Assembly: GCA_000716465.1 (NCBI GenBank)
Contig: JNWL01000011.1
Location: 1-64,000 of the forward strand
DNA: 64,000 bases
Direction: 5' to 3'
Source of the DNA: Streptomyces bikiniensis
GTDB taxonomy: Bacteria; Actinomycetota; Actinomycetes; Streptomycetales; Streptomycetaceae
Positions 48,711 through 58,276 of this stretch are shown in pieces (positions within the stretch are counted from its first letter, which is position 1; each line of letters begins with the position of its first letter). A model generated the notes under the pieces. It saw only the letters and a list, made by a program, of their open reading frames with translations. It did no database searches and was not told the DNA's origin. The translations under genes were made by a program, and so were the position numbers.

Positions 48711-50045
48711 TCAGCCCGCCGCGGGAGCGGCGGCGCCCACCGGCTTCGCCGGGGAGGCCGGTGAAGCCGGTGAAGCCGGTGAAGCCGGTGAAGCCGGTGA
48801 GGAGAGGAAGGCCTTCCAGCCTGCCGCCGGGGCCTCGCCGACCTTCAGGGTGCGCATCTTGGCGATGACGTCGGGGTCCTGGGCGTCGAGCCAGTCGGCG
48901 AGCTGGCGGAAGGAGACGCACTTGACGTCCTTCTGCACACAGACGGTGGCGATGGTCTCCTCGATGGCGCGCATGTACGTGCCGCCGTTCCAGGACTCGA
49001 AGTGGTTGCCGATGATCAGCGGCGCGCGGTTGCCCCGGTAGGAGCGCTCGAAGGCCTGCACCAGGCCGTCCCGCATCTGGTCGCCCCAGTAACGGTGCTG
49101 GGAGGGGTCGCCCTGGGTGGTGCCGGGGGACTGGTTGACCAGGAAGTTGTAGTCCATGGACAGCGTCTGGAAGGCACGGCCGGGGACGGGCACGAGCTGC
49201 ATCGACAGGTCCCAGAGGCCCAGGTCCTTCTTGGGCCAGATCTGGTCGTTGACGCCGCTGGTGTCGTAGCGGAAGCCCATCTGCGCCGCCGCCTGGACGA
49301 AGTTCTTCCGGCCCTCCAGGCAGGGGGTGCGGGCGCCGACGAGCTCCTTGTCGTAGTCGAAGGGCAGCGGCTGCTCGGCGCTCAGGCCGGCGTTCGTCTT
49401 CCAGGTCTTGACGAAGGACTTGGCCTGCTTGATCTCGCTCTTCCACTCCTCGACGGACCAGGTGCCGACGCCGCCGTCGGGGCCGCAGAAGTGCCCGTTG
49501 AAGTGGGTGCCGATCTCGTTGCCGTCCTGCCAGGCCCCACGGAGTTCGCGGACGGTGGCACGGATGCCCTCCGTGTCGTTGAAGCCGATGTCGGAGCGGC
49601 CCGCGCTGTGCTGCGGCGGTTCGTAGAGGTGTCGCTTCTCCTCGGGCAGCAGGTACACGCCGCTGAGGAAGTACGTCATGGTGGCGTTGTACTTCTTGCC
49701 CACCTGGCGGAAGTGGGAGAACAGCTTCTGACTGTCCTCGCCCGCCCCGTCCCACGAGAAGACCACGAACTGCGGCGGGGTCTCCCCCGGCTTGAGGCGC
49801 TGCCAGGCCGGCTGCTTCGGCTGGGTGCCGGTGAAGGCGGTCGAGCCGTCGCCGATCAGCCGGGGCACCGTCTGCGGGGCCGCGGCCGGTCCCTTCTTGG
49901 CGCCCGGGCCGCCGCCCGGCGTGCCCTTCGTGGCGTCGCCGTCGGAGCCCGAGCAGCCGGCGACGCCGGTGATCAGGGCGACGGTGAGGGCGCCTGCGGC
50001 GAGTGCCCTCCTCCGGGCAGTGGTCCTTCTCCCTGCGGCTGTCAT
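48711..50045 (-). CDS. lipoprotein with polysaccharide-deacetylase-like fold
   Basis: 444 residues. Signal peptide with lipobox ITGVAGC (Cys about 31), a Gly/Ala/Pro linker, then a NodB-like barrel: FVVFSWDGAGED (metal Asp position), GNEIGTHFNGHFCG (His pair), GFRYDTSG. The C-terminus ends in SPASPASPASPASPAKP, encoded by a 9-bp repeat (48764-48802). Likely cell-surface carbohydrate esterase; substrate unknown. Convergent with the ParA-like gene, 19 bp apart. Confidence 0.82.
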   Translation of the reverse strand: MTAAGRRTTARRRALAAGALTVALITGVAGCSGSDGDATKGTPGGGPGAKKGPAAAPQTVPRLIGDGSTAFTGTQPKQPAWQRLKPGETPPQFVVFSWDGAGEDSQKLFSHFRQVGKKYNATMTYFLSGVYLLPEEKRHLYEPPQHSAGRSDIGFNDTEGIRATVRELRGAWQDGNEIGTHFNGHFCGPDGGVGTWSVEEWKSEIKQAKSFVKTWKTNAGLSAEQPLPFDYDKELVGARTPCLEGRKNFVQAAAQMGFRYDTSGVNDQIWPKKDLGLWDLSMQLVPVPGRAFQTLSMDYNFLVNQSPGTTQGDPSQHRYWGDQMRDGLVQAFERSYRGNRAPLIIGNHFESWNGGTYMRAIEETIATVCVQKDVKCVSFRQLADWLDAQDPDVIAKMRTLKVGEAPAAGWKAFLSSPASPASPASPASPASPAKPVGAAAPAAG

Positions 50046-50359
50046 CCGTCCACCTCTCCTCGGTTCCGTACGGGCGGCGTCAACGTCGCACCGCGACGGC
50101 CGGGGAGATGAAACGACAAGCTGAAAAATGCCCTCCGATCACCGGAACAGGTGAATCACTGCCCCATTTGCCCGGAAAGTAATGCCCGATTCTTTACTCT
50201 CCATTACGATCCATTTACTGAGCGTTGATGATTTCTTCGAAGGTCTCGCGCCGAGACCCTTGCCGCACATCCCGCCGCTGCACGCCGTGACCCACGGCCG
50301 CGAGCCCCACGTCCGTTCCGCACGAGCCGCGACCGCGCCACCCCGGAGGAGACGGGAAC
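50046..50359. other. divergent promoter region, locally AT-rich
   Basis: No gene. The part near 50120-50235 is clearly richer in A/T than the surroundings (GAAAAATG, TTCTTTACTCTCCATTACGATCCATTTACTG) and contains CACC-ggaaca-GGTG (50139-50152), a possible operator. It should hold promoters for both flanking genes. Confidence 0.5.
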
Positions 50360-52834
50360 ATGACCCTCTGCACCCCCGACCGCACGACCACCCGGCCCCG
50401 CGTCCAGCGGCCGCACAGCCCCCCGGGGGGACCGCGCCGCTTCCGCATCGCCACCGTCGACGTGTCCGCGTCGATCGCCGTCTTCCTGATCGCGCTGCCG
50501 CTCTCGCTCGGCATCGCCCTCGCCACCGGAGCCCCGCTCCAGGCCGGACTGGTCGCCGCCGCCGCCGGCGGCCTCGTCGCCGGCCGCTTCGGCGGCTCCC
50601 CGCTCCAGGTCAGCGGCCCCGCCGCCGGCCTCACCGTCGTGACCGCCGAGCTCATCCGGCTCTACGGCTGGCGCACCACCTGCGCCATCACCGTCCTCGC
50701 CGGACTCGCCCAAATCGGCCTGTCCGCGCTGCGCGTGGCCCGCTCCGCGCTCGCCGTCTCGCCCGCGATCGTGCACGGCATGCTGGGCGGCATCGGCGTC
50801 ACCATCGCCCTCGCCCAGCTGCACATCGTGCTCGGCGGCACCCCCCAGAGCTCCGCCGTGGACAACGCCCTCGGCCTGCCCGCCCAGTTGGCGCACGTCC
50901 AGCCGGCCGCGTTCGCCATCAGCGCGCTCACCGTGGCCGCCCTGCTCTGCTGGCCGCGCCTGCCCGGCCGCGCCGGGAAGTTCCTGCGCAAGGCCCCGGC
51001 CGCGCTCGTCGCGGTGGCGGGCGCGACGGCGGTGGCGGTGCTCGCCGGACTCGCCGTCCCCCGCGTCGACCTGCCGTCCTGGAGCAGCCACGCCCTGCCC
51101 GGACTGCCCGAGGGCCCCGTCCTCGGCATCGCCGCCGGCGTGCTCACGATCACCCTCGTCACCAGCGTGCAGTCGCTGCTCTCCGCCGTCGCGGTCGACA
51201 AGCTCGTCGCCGCCCGCCCGGACCACGGCCTGGGCATCCCGCGCACCGCCCTCGACCGCGAACTCGCCGGCCAGGGCATGGCGAACGTGGTCTCCGGCGC
51301 GCTCGGCGGGCTTCCGGTCGCCGGGGTCGCGGTCCGCAGCGTCGCCAACGTCACGGCGGGCGCGGTGAGCCGCGCCTCCACCATGCTGCACGGCCTGTGG
51401 ATCGTGCTCGCGGCCCTGCTGCTCGTGCCCGTGATCGACCTGATCCCGCTGCCCGCGCTCGCCGCCCTCGTGATGGTGGTCGGCATCCAGATGGTCAGCA
51501 TCACCCACATCCGCACGATCACCCGCCACCGCGAAGTCGTCGTCTACGCCGTGACGCTGACCGGAGTCGTCCTCATCGGCATCCTGGAGGGCGTCGCCCT
51601 CGGCATCGGCGTGGCCGTCGCGGTCGCCCTGCACCGGCTCACCCGCACCCGGATCACCCGCGAGGAGCGGGACGGGCGCCAACTGCTCCGCGTCCGGGGC
51701 CAGCTGACCTTCCTCGCCGTGCCCCGGCTGAGCCGGGCCCTGCACCAACTGCCGCCGGGTTCCGACGTGGTGGTCGAGCTGGACGGGTCGTTCATGGACC
51801 ACGCGGCGTACGAGACGCTGAGCGACTGGACGGCCGGGCACCTCGCCCACGGGGGCAAGGTCGAGACGACCGGCCCCGCCGGCACCCGGATCGCCGAGCC
51901 CTCCCCCGGCGCGGCCCCGCACTCCTGCTGCCGCCCCTGGACCCCCTGGCACAACCACCAGTGCGGGGAGCCGCCGGTCGAGCCCGCCGAAGCCGGCGGG
52001 GCGGGTGCGGACCGGCCCGCGCCGGGGCTGAAGCTGGCGAGCGGCATCGGCAAGTTCCAGCGGAACACCGCCCCGCTCGTACGGGACGAGCTCGCCCGGC
52101 TCGCCCGGGAGGGCCAGCGCCCCTCGCAGCTCTTCCTGACCTGCGCCGACTCCCGCCTGGTCACCAGCATGATCACGTCGAGCGGCCCCGGTGACCTCTT
52201 CACCGTGCGCAACGTCGGCAACCTCGTCCCGCTCCCCGGCGAGGAGAGCGGGGACGACTCGGTGGCGGCGGCGATCGAGTACGCGGTGGAGGTGCTGCGG
52301 GTCGAGTCGATCACCATCTGCGGCCACTCCGGATGCGGCGCGATGCAGGCCCTCATGAACGCCGGTCCGGACGACCCGCCGTCCCCGCTCCGCCGCTGGC
52401 TCCGGCACGGCCGGCCCAGCCTGGAACGAATGGCGAGCAGACGGCACGCCTGGGCCCGGATCGCGGGACGCCTGCCGGCCGACGCGGTCGAGCAGCTCTG
52501 CCTGACCAACGTCGTCCAGCAGTTGGAGCACCTGCGGGCGTACGAGTCGGTGGCGCGCCGACTCGCCGACGGCAGCCTCACGCTGCACGGGATGTACTTC
52601 CACGTGGGGGAGGCGCAGGCGTACCTGCTCGGCGGCGCGGACGAACCGCACGGCCCCGACGCCCATGACTCCCACGGTTCCCACGACCCGTACGACGAGG
52701 TGTTCACCCGCGTCATGCCGACCGGCCCGGCGGCCGACCCCGCCCCCGGACCGGAAGCCGACCCGAAGGCCGGACCGGAAGCCGACCCGGCGGACGAGCG
52801 GTCGGCCCGGCTGGAAACGGCGCACGCCTCCTGA
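50360..52834 (+). CDS. SulP anion transporter fused to beta-carbonic anhydrase
   Basis: 824 residues. About 1-430: SulP membrane domain (SIAVFLIALPLSLGIALATGAPLQAGL, VSGPAAGLTVV) with ten or more spans. About 430-530: a STAS-like segment (LRVRGQLTFLAVPRLSRAL ... VVVELDGSFMDHAAYE). About 555-780: beta-carbonic anhydrase with zinc ligands in CADSRL (near 594) and HSGCGA (near 655). The tail is His/Asp-rich then Pro/Asp-rich. It probably imports bicarbonate or another anion and interconverts CO2. GGAGGAGACGGGAAC precedes ATG 50360. A fusion of this kind is known in several actinobacteria. Confidence 0.93.
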   Translation: MTLCTPDRTTTRPRVQRPHSPPGGPRRFRIATVDVSASIAVFLIALPLSLGIALATGAPLQAGLVAAAAGGLVAGRFGGSPLQVSGPAAGLTVVTAELIRLYGWRTTCAITVLAGLAQIGLSALRVARSALAVSPAIVHGMLGGIGVTIALAQLHIVLGGTPQSSAVDNALGLPAQLAHVQPAAFAISALTVAALLCWPRLPGRAGKFLRKAPAALVAVAGATAVAVLAGLAVPRVDLPSWSSHALPGLPEGPVLGIAAGVLTITLVTSVQSLLSAVAVDKLVAARPDHGLGIPRTALDRELAGQGMANVVSGALGGLPVAGVAVRSVANVTAGAVSRASTMLHGLWIVLAALLLVPVIDLIPLPALAALVMVVGIQMVSITHIRTITRHREVVVYAVTLTGVVLIGILEGVALGIGVAVAVALHRLTRTRITREERDGRQLLRVRGQLTFLAVPRLSRALHQLPPGSDVVVELDGSFMDHAAYETLSDWTAGHLAHGGKVETTGPAGTRIAEPSPGAAPHSCCRPWTPWHNHQCGEPPVEPAEAGGAGADRPAPGLKLASGIGKFQRNTAPLVRDELARLAREGQRPSQLFLTCADSRLVTSMITSSGPGDLFTVRNVGNLVPLPGEESGDDSVAAAIEYAVEVLRVESITICGHSGCGAMQALMNAGPDDPPSPLRRWLRHGRPSLERMASRRHAWARIAGRLPADAVEQLCLTNVVQQLEHLRAYESVARRLADGSLTLHGMYFHVGEAQAYLLGGADEPHGPDAHDSHGSHDPYDEVFTRVMPTGPAADPAPGPEADPKAGPEADPADERSARLETAHAS

Positions 52835-52860
52835 GCGGGCGCCCCCGCCCGACCCCGCGC

Positions 52861-52980
52861 TCCGGAGCGCACGCGGTCCCGTGTCCCGAAGCGCACGCGG
52901 TCCCGTGTCCCGAAGCGCACGCGGCCCCGCGCTCCGGAGCGCACGCGATCACGCACCCCGGGGCGTACGCGCCCTGAACC
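52861..52980. repeat. 24-bp tandem repeat, five copies
   Basis: Units start at 52861, 52885, 52909, 52933 and 52957, exactly 24 bp apart, core AAGCGCACGCGGTCCCG (the last is the most divergent). It begins 27 bp after the SulP-carbonic anhydrase stop. Confidence 0.95.
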
Positions 52981-53007
52981 GTCCGGGCCGTCCGTCCGTG
53001 AGACTGT

Positions 53008-53045
53008 GTGGCCCCTTCTCCCACCGCTCGGGAAGAAGGGGCCAC
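53008..53045 (+). terminator. terminator after the SulP-carbonic anhydrase gene
   Basis: GTGGCCCCTTCT (53008-53019) pairs with AGAAGGGGCCAC (53034-53045), and CCC/GGG extends it past a one-base bulge. It follows the 24-bp repeats and insulates acs, which starts 126 bp later. Confidence 0.8.
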
Positions 53046-53170
53046 CCCGCATAGCGCCACCCACAGGTCTAAACCAATTGCCCGGATGCTCTTGTCACCC
53101 GGGCATCTGGCTGATGAGCTATGACGCGGGACACATACGCACAGAGGACGCCCTGGGAAAGGGAGATGTC

Positions 53171-55126
53171 GTGAGCAACGAAAGCCTGGCCAATCTGCTT
53201 CGCGAGGAGCGCCGCTTCGCGCCGCCCGCGGAGCTGGCGGCGGACGCCAATGTGACGGCGGAGGCGTACGAGCAGGCCAAGGCGGACCGGCTGGGCTTCT
53301 GGGCCGAGCAGGCCAAGCGGCTGACCTGGGCCACCGAGCCGACCGAGACCCTGGACTGGTCGAACCCGCCGTTCGCCAAGTGGTTCGCGGACGGCGAGCT
53401 GAACGTGGCGTACAACTGCGTCGACCGGCACGTCGAGGCCGGGCACGGCGACCGGGTCGCCATCCACTTCGAGGGCGAGCCGGGCGACAGCCGCGCGATC
53501 ACCTACGCCGAGCTGAAGGACGAGGTCTCCAGGGCTGCCAACGCGCTGACCGAGCTGGGCGTCCGCAAGGGCGACCGGGTCGCCGTCTACCTGCCGATGA
53601 TCCCCGAGGCGGCCGTCACGATGCTGGCCTGCGCCCGCGTCGGCGCCGCCCACTCGGTGGTCTTCGGCGGCTTCTCGGCCGACGCCGTGGCCTCCCGCAT
53701 CCAGGACGCCGACGCCAAGCTGGTCGTGACCGCCGACGGCGGCTACCGCCGCGGCAAGCCGAGCGCCCTCAAGCCGGCCATCGACGAGGCCGTCGCCAAG
53801 TGTCCGCAGGTCGAGCACGTCCTCGTGGTCCGCCGCACGGGCCAGGACACCGCCTTCACCGAGGGCCGCGACGTGTGGTGGGACGACATCGTCGCCCGCC
53901 AGTCCGCCGAGCACGCCCCGGAGGCCTTCGAGGCCGAGCACCCGCTCTTCATCCTCTACACCTCGGGCACCACGGGGAAACCGAAGGGCATCCTGCACAC
54001 CTCCGGCGGCTACCTCACCCAGGCCGCCTACACCCACCACGCCGTCTTCGACCTCAAGCCGGAGAGCGACGTCTACTGGTGCACCGCCGACATCGGCTGG
54101 GTCACCGGACACTCGTACATCGTCTACGGCCCGCTGGCCAACGGCGCGACGCAGGTCATGTACGAGGGCACCCCGGACACCCCGCACCAGGGCCGGTTCT
54201 GGGAGATCGTGCAGAAGTACGGCGTCACCATCCTCTACACGGCGCCGACCGCGATCCGCACGTTCATGAAGTGGGGCGACGACATCCCCGCGAAGTTCGA
54301 CCTGTCGAGCCTGCGGGTCCTCGGCTCGGTCGGCGAGCCGATCAACCCCGAGGCCTGGGTCTGGTACCGCGAGCACATCGGCGCCGGCAGGACCCCGATC
54401 GTGGACACCTGGTGGCAGACCGAGACCGGCGCGATGATGATCTCGCCGCTGCCGGGCGTCACCGAGACCAAGCCGGGCTCCGCCCAGCGTCCGCTGCCGG
54501 GCATCTCCGCCACCGTCGTGGACGACGAGGCCAACGAGGTGCCGAACGGCGGGGGCGGCTACCTGGTCCTCACCGAGCCGTGGCCGTCGATGCTCCGCAC
54601 CATCTGGGGCGACGACCAGCGCTACGTCGACACGTACTGGTCCCGCTTCGAGGGCAAGTACTTCGCGGGCGACGGCGCCAAGAAGGACGAGGACGGCGAC
54701 ATCTGGCTGCTCGGCCGGGTCGACGACGTCATGCTCGTCTCGGGCCACAACATCTCGACGACCGAGGTCGAGTCGGCCCTCGTCTCCCACCCGGCCGTCG
54801 CCGAGGCGGCCGTCGTCGGCGCCGCCGACGAGACGACCGGCCAGGCGATCGTCGCCTTCGTGATCCTGCGCGGCACGGCCAGCCAGGACGACAACCTCGT
54901 CGCCGAGCTGCGCAACCACGTCGGCGCGACCCTCGGCCCGATCGCCAAGCCGAAGCGGATCCTTCCGGTGGCGGAGCTGCCGAAGACCCGCTCGGGCAAG
55001 ATCATGCGCCGTCTGCTGCGCGACGTCGCGGAGAACCGGGAGCTGGGCGACGTCACCACGCTGACCGACTCCTCGGTCATGTCGCTCATCCAGACCCAGC
55101 TGCCGGCCACCTCCGGCGAGGACTGA
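53171..55126 (+). CDS. acs: acetyl-CoA synthetase
   Basis: 651 residues, the family's normal length. P-loop YTSGTTGKPKGI near 262-273, WWQTETG, the hinge LGRVDDVMLVSGHNIST, and PKTRSGKIMRRLLR near 604 with the catalytic lysine that is the usual acetylation switch. It makes acetyl-CoA from acetate, ATP and CoA in the cytoplasm. GTG 53171 (VSNESLANLL) follows GGGAGATGTC. Its own unit, closed by a strong terminator. Confidence 0.96.
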   Translation: MSNESLANLLREERRFAPPAELAADANVTAEAYEQAKADRLGFWAEQAKRLTWATEPTETLDWSNPPFAKWFADGELNVAYNCVDRHVEAGHGDRVAIHFEGEPGDSRAITYAELKDEVSRAANALTELGVRKGDRVAVYLPMIPEAAVTMLACARVGAAHSVVFGGFSADAVASRIQDADAKLVVTADGGYRRGKPSALKPAIDEAVAKCPQVEHVLVVRRTGQDTAFTEGRDVWWDDIVARQSAEHAPEAFEAEHPLFILYTSGTTGKPKGILHTSGGYLTQAAYTHHAVFDLKPESDVYWCTADIGWVTGHSYIVYGPLANGATQVMYEGTPDTPHQGRFWEIVQKYGVTILYTAPTAIRTFMKWGDDIPAKFDLSSLRVLGSVGEPINPEAWVWYREHIGAGRTPIVDTWWQTETGAMMISPLPGVTETKPGSAQRPLPGISATVVDDEANEVPNGGGGYLVLTEPWPSMLRTIWGDDQRYVDTYWSRFEGKYFAGDGAKKDEDGDIWLLGRVDDVMLVSGHNISTTEVESALVSHPAVAEAAVVGAADETTGQAIVAFVILRGTASQDDNLVAELRNHVGATLGPIAKPKRILPVAELPKTRSGKIMRRLLRDVAENRELGDVTTLTDSSVMSLIQTQLPATSGED

Positions 55127-55167
55127 GCCGCAGCCGGTACGGAGGTCTGAGCCGCAGCCGGCACGAA

Positions 55168-55211
55168 GGGAACGCCCGCCCCGGAAAGCACCGACCGGGG
55201 CGGGCGTTCCC
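55168..55211 (+). terminator. acs terminator
   Basis: A 17-bp perfect stem: 55168-55184 with 55195-55211 (core AACGCCCGCCCCGG), 10-nt loop. 41 bp after the acs stop. It is preceded by a doubled GAGCCGCAGCCGG segment. Confidence 0.85.
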
Positions 55212-55406
55212 GCGTGCCCGTACCTCCCCCGAGAGCCCCAAGGGGACGAAACGGGAGAAACTCCCTAGGCTGCTTCTCGCCGGATGCCCCACCGCCTCCT
55301 TGGGTATGGTGTGGGTCGCGTCAAGAACGCGACAGAAAGACCCAGGTGCGCCGGGAAGTCTGGTCGGCATGTGCTTCGCCCTGCCCGCCCGACGGAGGTC
55401 TCCCGC

Positions 55407-56798
55407 TTGTCCGCGCCCACCGACCGCAAGTTCCTCGGCCTGCTCCCCCTGCCCGAGCGCCGCTACCTCACCGACGCCCTGCGCACCGAGACCGTCGGCG
55501 GCATGCTGCTCCTCCTCGCCGCCGTCGCCGCCCTGATCTGGGCGAACACCCCGCTGAGCGGCAGTTACGAGGCCGTACGGGACTTCCACTTCGGCCCCGC
55601 CGCCCTCGGCCTCGACCTCTCCGTCGAGCACTGGGCCGCCGACGGCCTCCTCGCGGTCTTCTTCTTCGTCGCCGGCGTCGAGCTCAAGCGCGAACTCGTC
55701 GCGGGCGAGCTGCGCGACCCCCGGGCCGCCGCGCTCCCCGTCGTCGCCGCGCTGTGCGGCATGGCCGCGCCCGCCCTCGTCTACACCCTGGTCAACGTCC
55801 TCGGCGACGGTTCGCTCGGCGGCTGGGCCGTCCCCACCGCGACCGACATCGCCTTCGCGCTCGCCGTCCTCGCCGTGATCGGCACCTCGCTGCCGTCCGC
55901 GCTGCGCGCCTTCCTGCTCACCCTCGCCGTCGTCGACGACCTCTTCGCCATCCTGATCATCGCGGTCTTCTTCACCTCGGACCTGGACTTCGCCGCGCTC
56001 GGCGGCGCGTTCGCCGGCCTCGCCGTCTTCTGGCTGCTGCTCCGCAAGGGGGTCCGGGGCTGGTACGTGTACGTGCCGCTCGCCCTGGTGATCTGGGGCC
56101 TGATGTACAACAGCGGCGTCCACGCCACCATCGCCGGCGTCGCCATGGGCCTGATGCTCCGCTGCACCGTCCGGGAGGGCGAGGAGCACTCCCCCGGTGA
56201 GCACATCGAGCACCTGGTCCGCCCGTTCTCGGCCGGTGTCGCGGTACCGCTGTTCGCCCTCTTCTCGGCCGGCGTCAGCGTCTCCGGCAAGTCCCTCGGG
56301 GACGTCTTCACCCAGCCGGTCACCCTCGGCGTCGTCCTCGGCCTCGTCGTCGGCAAGGCCGTCGGCATCTTCGGCGGCACCTGGCTCACCGCCCGCTTCA
56401 CCCGGGCCCAGCTCAACCCCGACCTGTCCTGGCCGGACGTCTTCGCCCTCGCCACCCTCGCCGGGATCGGTTTCACCGTCTCGCTCCTCATCGGCGAACT
56501 CGCCTTCGCCGACGACCCGGCCCTCACCGATCAGGTGAAGGCCGCCGTCCTGACGGGCTCGCTCGTCGCGGCCGTCCTCGCCGCGATCCTGCTGAAGCTG
56601 CGGGTGCGGAAGTACAGCGCGCTCTACGCGAACGAGGAGCGCGACGAGGACGAGGACGGCATCCCGGACATCTACGAGGAGAACAGCCCGGAATACCATC
56701 TCCGGATGGCCGAGATCCACGAGCGGAAGGCCGCCGAGCACCGGCAGCGCGCCCAACTGGCGGGGGCATCGAGCGAGGAGGCCGACCGTCCGGCATGA
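55407..56798 (+). CDS. nhaA: Na+/H+ antiporter NhaA
   Basis: 463 residues, 11-12 membrane helices. Family landmarks: VFFFVAGVELKRELVAGELRDPR, PTATDIAFALAVL (the paired Asp region), LTLAVVDDLFAILIIAVFF with the catalytic Asp-Asp. A long hydrophilic C-terminus (RDEDEDGIPDIYEENSPEYHLRMAEIHERKAAEHRQ) is added. TTG 55407 has GGAGG 8 nt upstream; the in-frame sequence before it is Arg/Pro-rich and unlikely protein. It exchanges Na+ for H+ across the membrane in pH and salt balance. Confidence 0.93.
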   Translation: MSAPTDRKFLGLLPLPERRYLTDALRTETVGGMLLLLAAVAALIWANTPLSGSYEAVRDFHFGPAALGLDLSVEHWAADGLLAVFFFVAGVELKRELVAGELRDPRAAALPVVAALCGMAAPALVYTLVNVLGDGSLGGWAVPTATDIAFALAVLAVIGTSLPSALRAFLLTLAVVDDLFAILIIAVFFTSDLDFAALGGAFAGLAVFWLLLRKGVRGWYVYVPLALVIWGLMYNSGVHATIAGVAMGLMLRCTVREGEEHSPGEHIEHLVRPFSAGVAVPLFALFSAGVSVSGKSLGDVFTQPVTLGVVLGLVVGKAVGIFGGTWLTARFTRAQLNPDLSWPDVFALATLAGIGFTVSLLIGELAFADDPALTDQVKAAVLTGSLVAAVLAAILLKLRVRKYSALYANEERDEDEDGIPDIYEENSPEYHLRMAEIHERKAAEHRQRAQLAGASSEEADRPA

Positions 56799-56834
56799 TC
56801 TGAGTCGGACCGTAGACGAGGAGAGGGAGCAGCG

Positions 56835-57341
56835 ATGAGCGACCTGTACGACAAGGGCGAGCCGAGCCTCGGCCAACTGGTCGCCTCGGCGACCGCCGAG
56901 ATGTCGGCACTGGTGCACGACGAGATCGCCCTGGCCAAGGCCGAACTCCGGCAGGACGTCAAGCGCGGCGCGATCGGCAGCGCGGCGGGCGTCGCGGCCG
57001 GTGTGGTACTGCTGTTCTCCCTGCCGATGCTGAGCTTCGCCCTCGCGTACGCCATCAACACCTGGACCGGCGGGCACAACGGCAACGGCGGCTGGAACCT
57101 CGTCTGGTGCTTCCTGCTCTCCTTCACCGCGAACGTGCTGCTCGCGGGGCTCCTCGGCCTCCTCGCGTACTCCAAGTTCAAGAAGGTCAAGCCGCCGGAG
57201 AAGTCCATCGCGTCCGCCAAGCGGACGGCCGCGATCGTGCAGAACGTCAAGCCGCACCCGCGTCCCGAGGCGCCCAAGGCTCTGGTCAAGGGCTCCGTCG
57301 ACCTGGACAGGGGCACCGTTGTGGCACGCTCGTCCGTATGA
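56835..57341 (+). CDS. phage holin family / Holin-X superfamily membrane protein
   Basis: 168 residues. An amphipathic N-terminus (SLGQLVASATAEMSALVHDEIALAKAELRQD), two membrane helices (about 50-76 and 92-112), and a basic C-terminal tail. Despite the family name, chromosomal members are not lysis proteins. GAGGAGAGGGAGC precedes ATG 56835. Coupled by ATGA to the next gene. Confidence 0.85.
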   Translation: MSDLYDKGEPSLGQLVASATAEMSALVHDEIALAKAELRQDVKRGAIGSAAGVAAGVVLLFSLPMLSFALAYAINTWTGGHNGNGGWNLVWCFLLSFTANVLLAGLLGLLAYSKFKKVKPPEKSIASAKRTAAIVQNVKPHPRPEAPKALVKGSVDLDRGTVVARSSV

Positions 57342-58276
57342 CCCTTCCCGAGAGCAGCACCGCCGGCGGCGGACCCGTACGGCTCGACGGGCCGTGGACC
57401 CACCGGGACGTGGCCGCCAACGGCGCCCGCTTCCACATCGCCGAGATGGGCGAAGGGCCGCTGGTGCTGCTCCTGCACGGCTTCCCGCAGTTCTGGTGGA
57501 CCTGGCGCCACCAGTTGCCCGCCCTCGCCGAGGCCGGGTTCCGGGCCGTCGCGATGGACCTGCGCGGGGTCGGCGGCAGCGACCGCACGCCCCGGGGTTA
57601 CGACCCCGCCAACCTGGCGCTCGACATCACGGGCGTCGTCCGCTCGCTCGGCGAGCCGGACGCGGCGCTCGTCGGGCACGACCTGGGCGGCTACCTGGCC
57701 TGGACGGCGGCCGTGATGCGGCCCAAGCTGGTGCGCCGGCTCGTGGTCTCCTCGATGCCGCACCCGCGCCGCTGGCGCTCGGCGATGCTCTCCGACTTCT
57801 CCCAGTCGCGGGCCGGTTCGCACGTCTGGGGCTTCCAGCGGCCGTGGCTGCCGGAGCGCCGGCTGGTCGCGGACGACGCCGCGCTCGTCGGGGAGCTGAT
57901 CCGGGACTGGTCGGGGCCGCGGCCGGTCGCCGACGAGGAGGCGATCGAGACGTACCGGCGGGCGATGCTCGTCCCGTCGACGGCGCACTGCTCGATCGAG
58001 CCGTACCGCTGGATGGTGCGGTCGCTCGCCCGTCCGGACGGCATCCAGTTCAACCGGCGCATGAAGCGGCCGGTGCGGGTGCCGACGCTCCATCTGCACG
58101 GCTCCCTGGACCCGGTGATGCGGACCCGCAGCGCGGCCGGTTCGGGCGAGTACGTGGAGGCGCCGTACCGCTGGCGGCTCTTCGACGGCCTCGGGCACTT
58201 CCCCCACGAGGAGGACCCGGCGGTCTTCACCGCGGAGCTCGTCAACTGGCTGAAGGACCCCGAGCCGGACCGCTGA
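57338..58276 (+). CDS. alpha/beta hydrolase, epoxide hydrolase-like
   Basis: 312 residues. LLLHGFPQFWWTW supplies the oxyanion region (HGFP), and VGHDLGGYLAW has Asp as nucleophile instead of Ser, which is the epoxide hydrolase/dehalogenase signature. DLRGVGGSDRTPRGYD, and the late HGSLDPVM and GHFPHEEDP give the acid and His. Its ATG lies inside the stop of the holin-like gene. Substrate unknown. Confidence 0.9.
   Translation: MTLPESSTAGGGPVRLDGPWTHRDVAANGARFHIAEMGEGPLVLLLHGFPQFWWTWRHQLPALAEAGFRAVAMDLRGVGGSDRTPRGYDPANLALDITGVVRSLGEPDAALVGHDLGGYLAWTAAVMRPKLVRRLVVSSMPHPRRWRSAMLSDFSQSRAGSHVWGFQRPWLPERRLVADDAALVGELIRDWSGPRPVADEEAIETYRRAMLVPSTAHCSIEPYRWMVRSLARPDGIQFNRRMKRPVRVPTLHLHGSLDPVMRTRSAAGSGEYVEAPYRWRLFDGLGHFPHEEDPAVFTAELVNWLKDPEPDR

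Noticed and set aside
56835..57341. Prophage marker because of the holin family name
   Set aside because: Chromosomal Holin-X members are common in actinobacteria and no phage genes are nearby.
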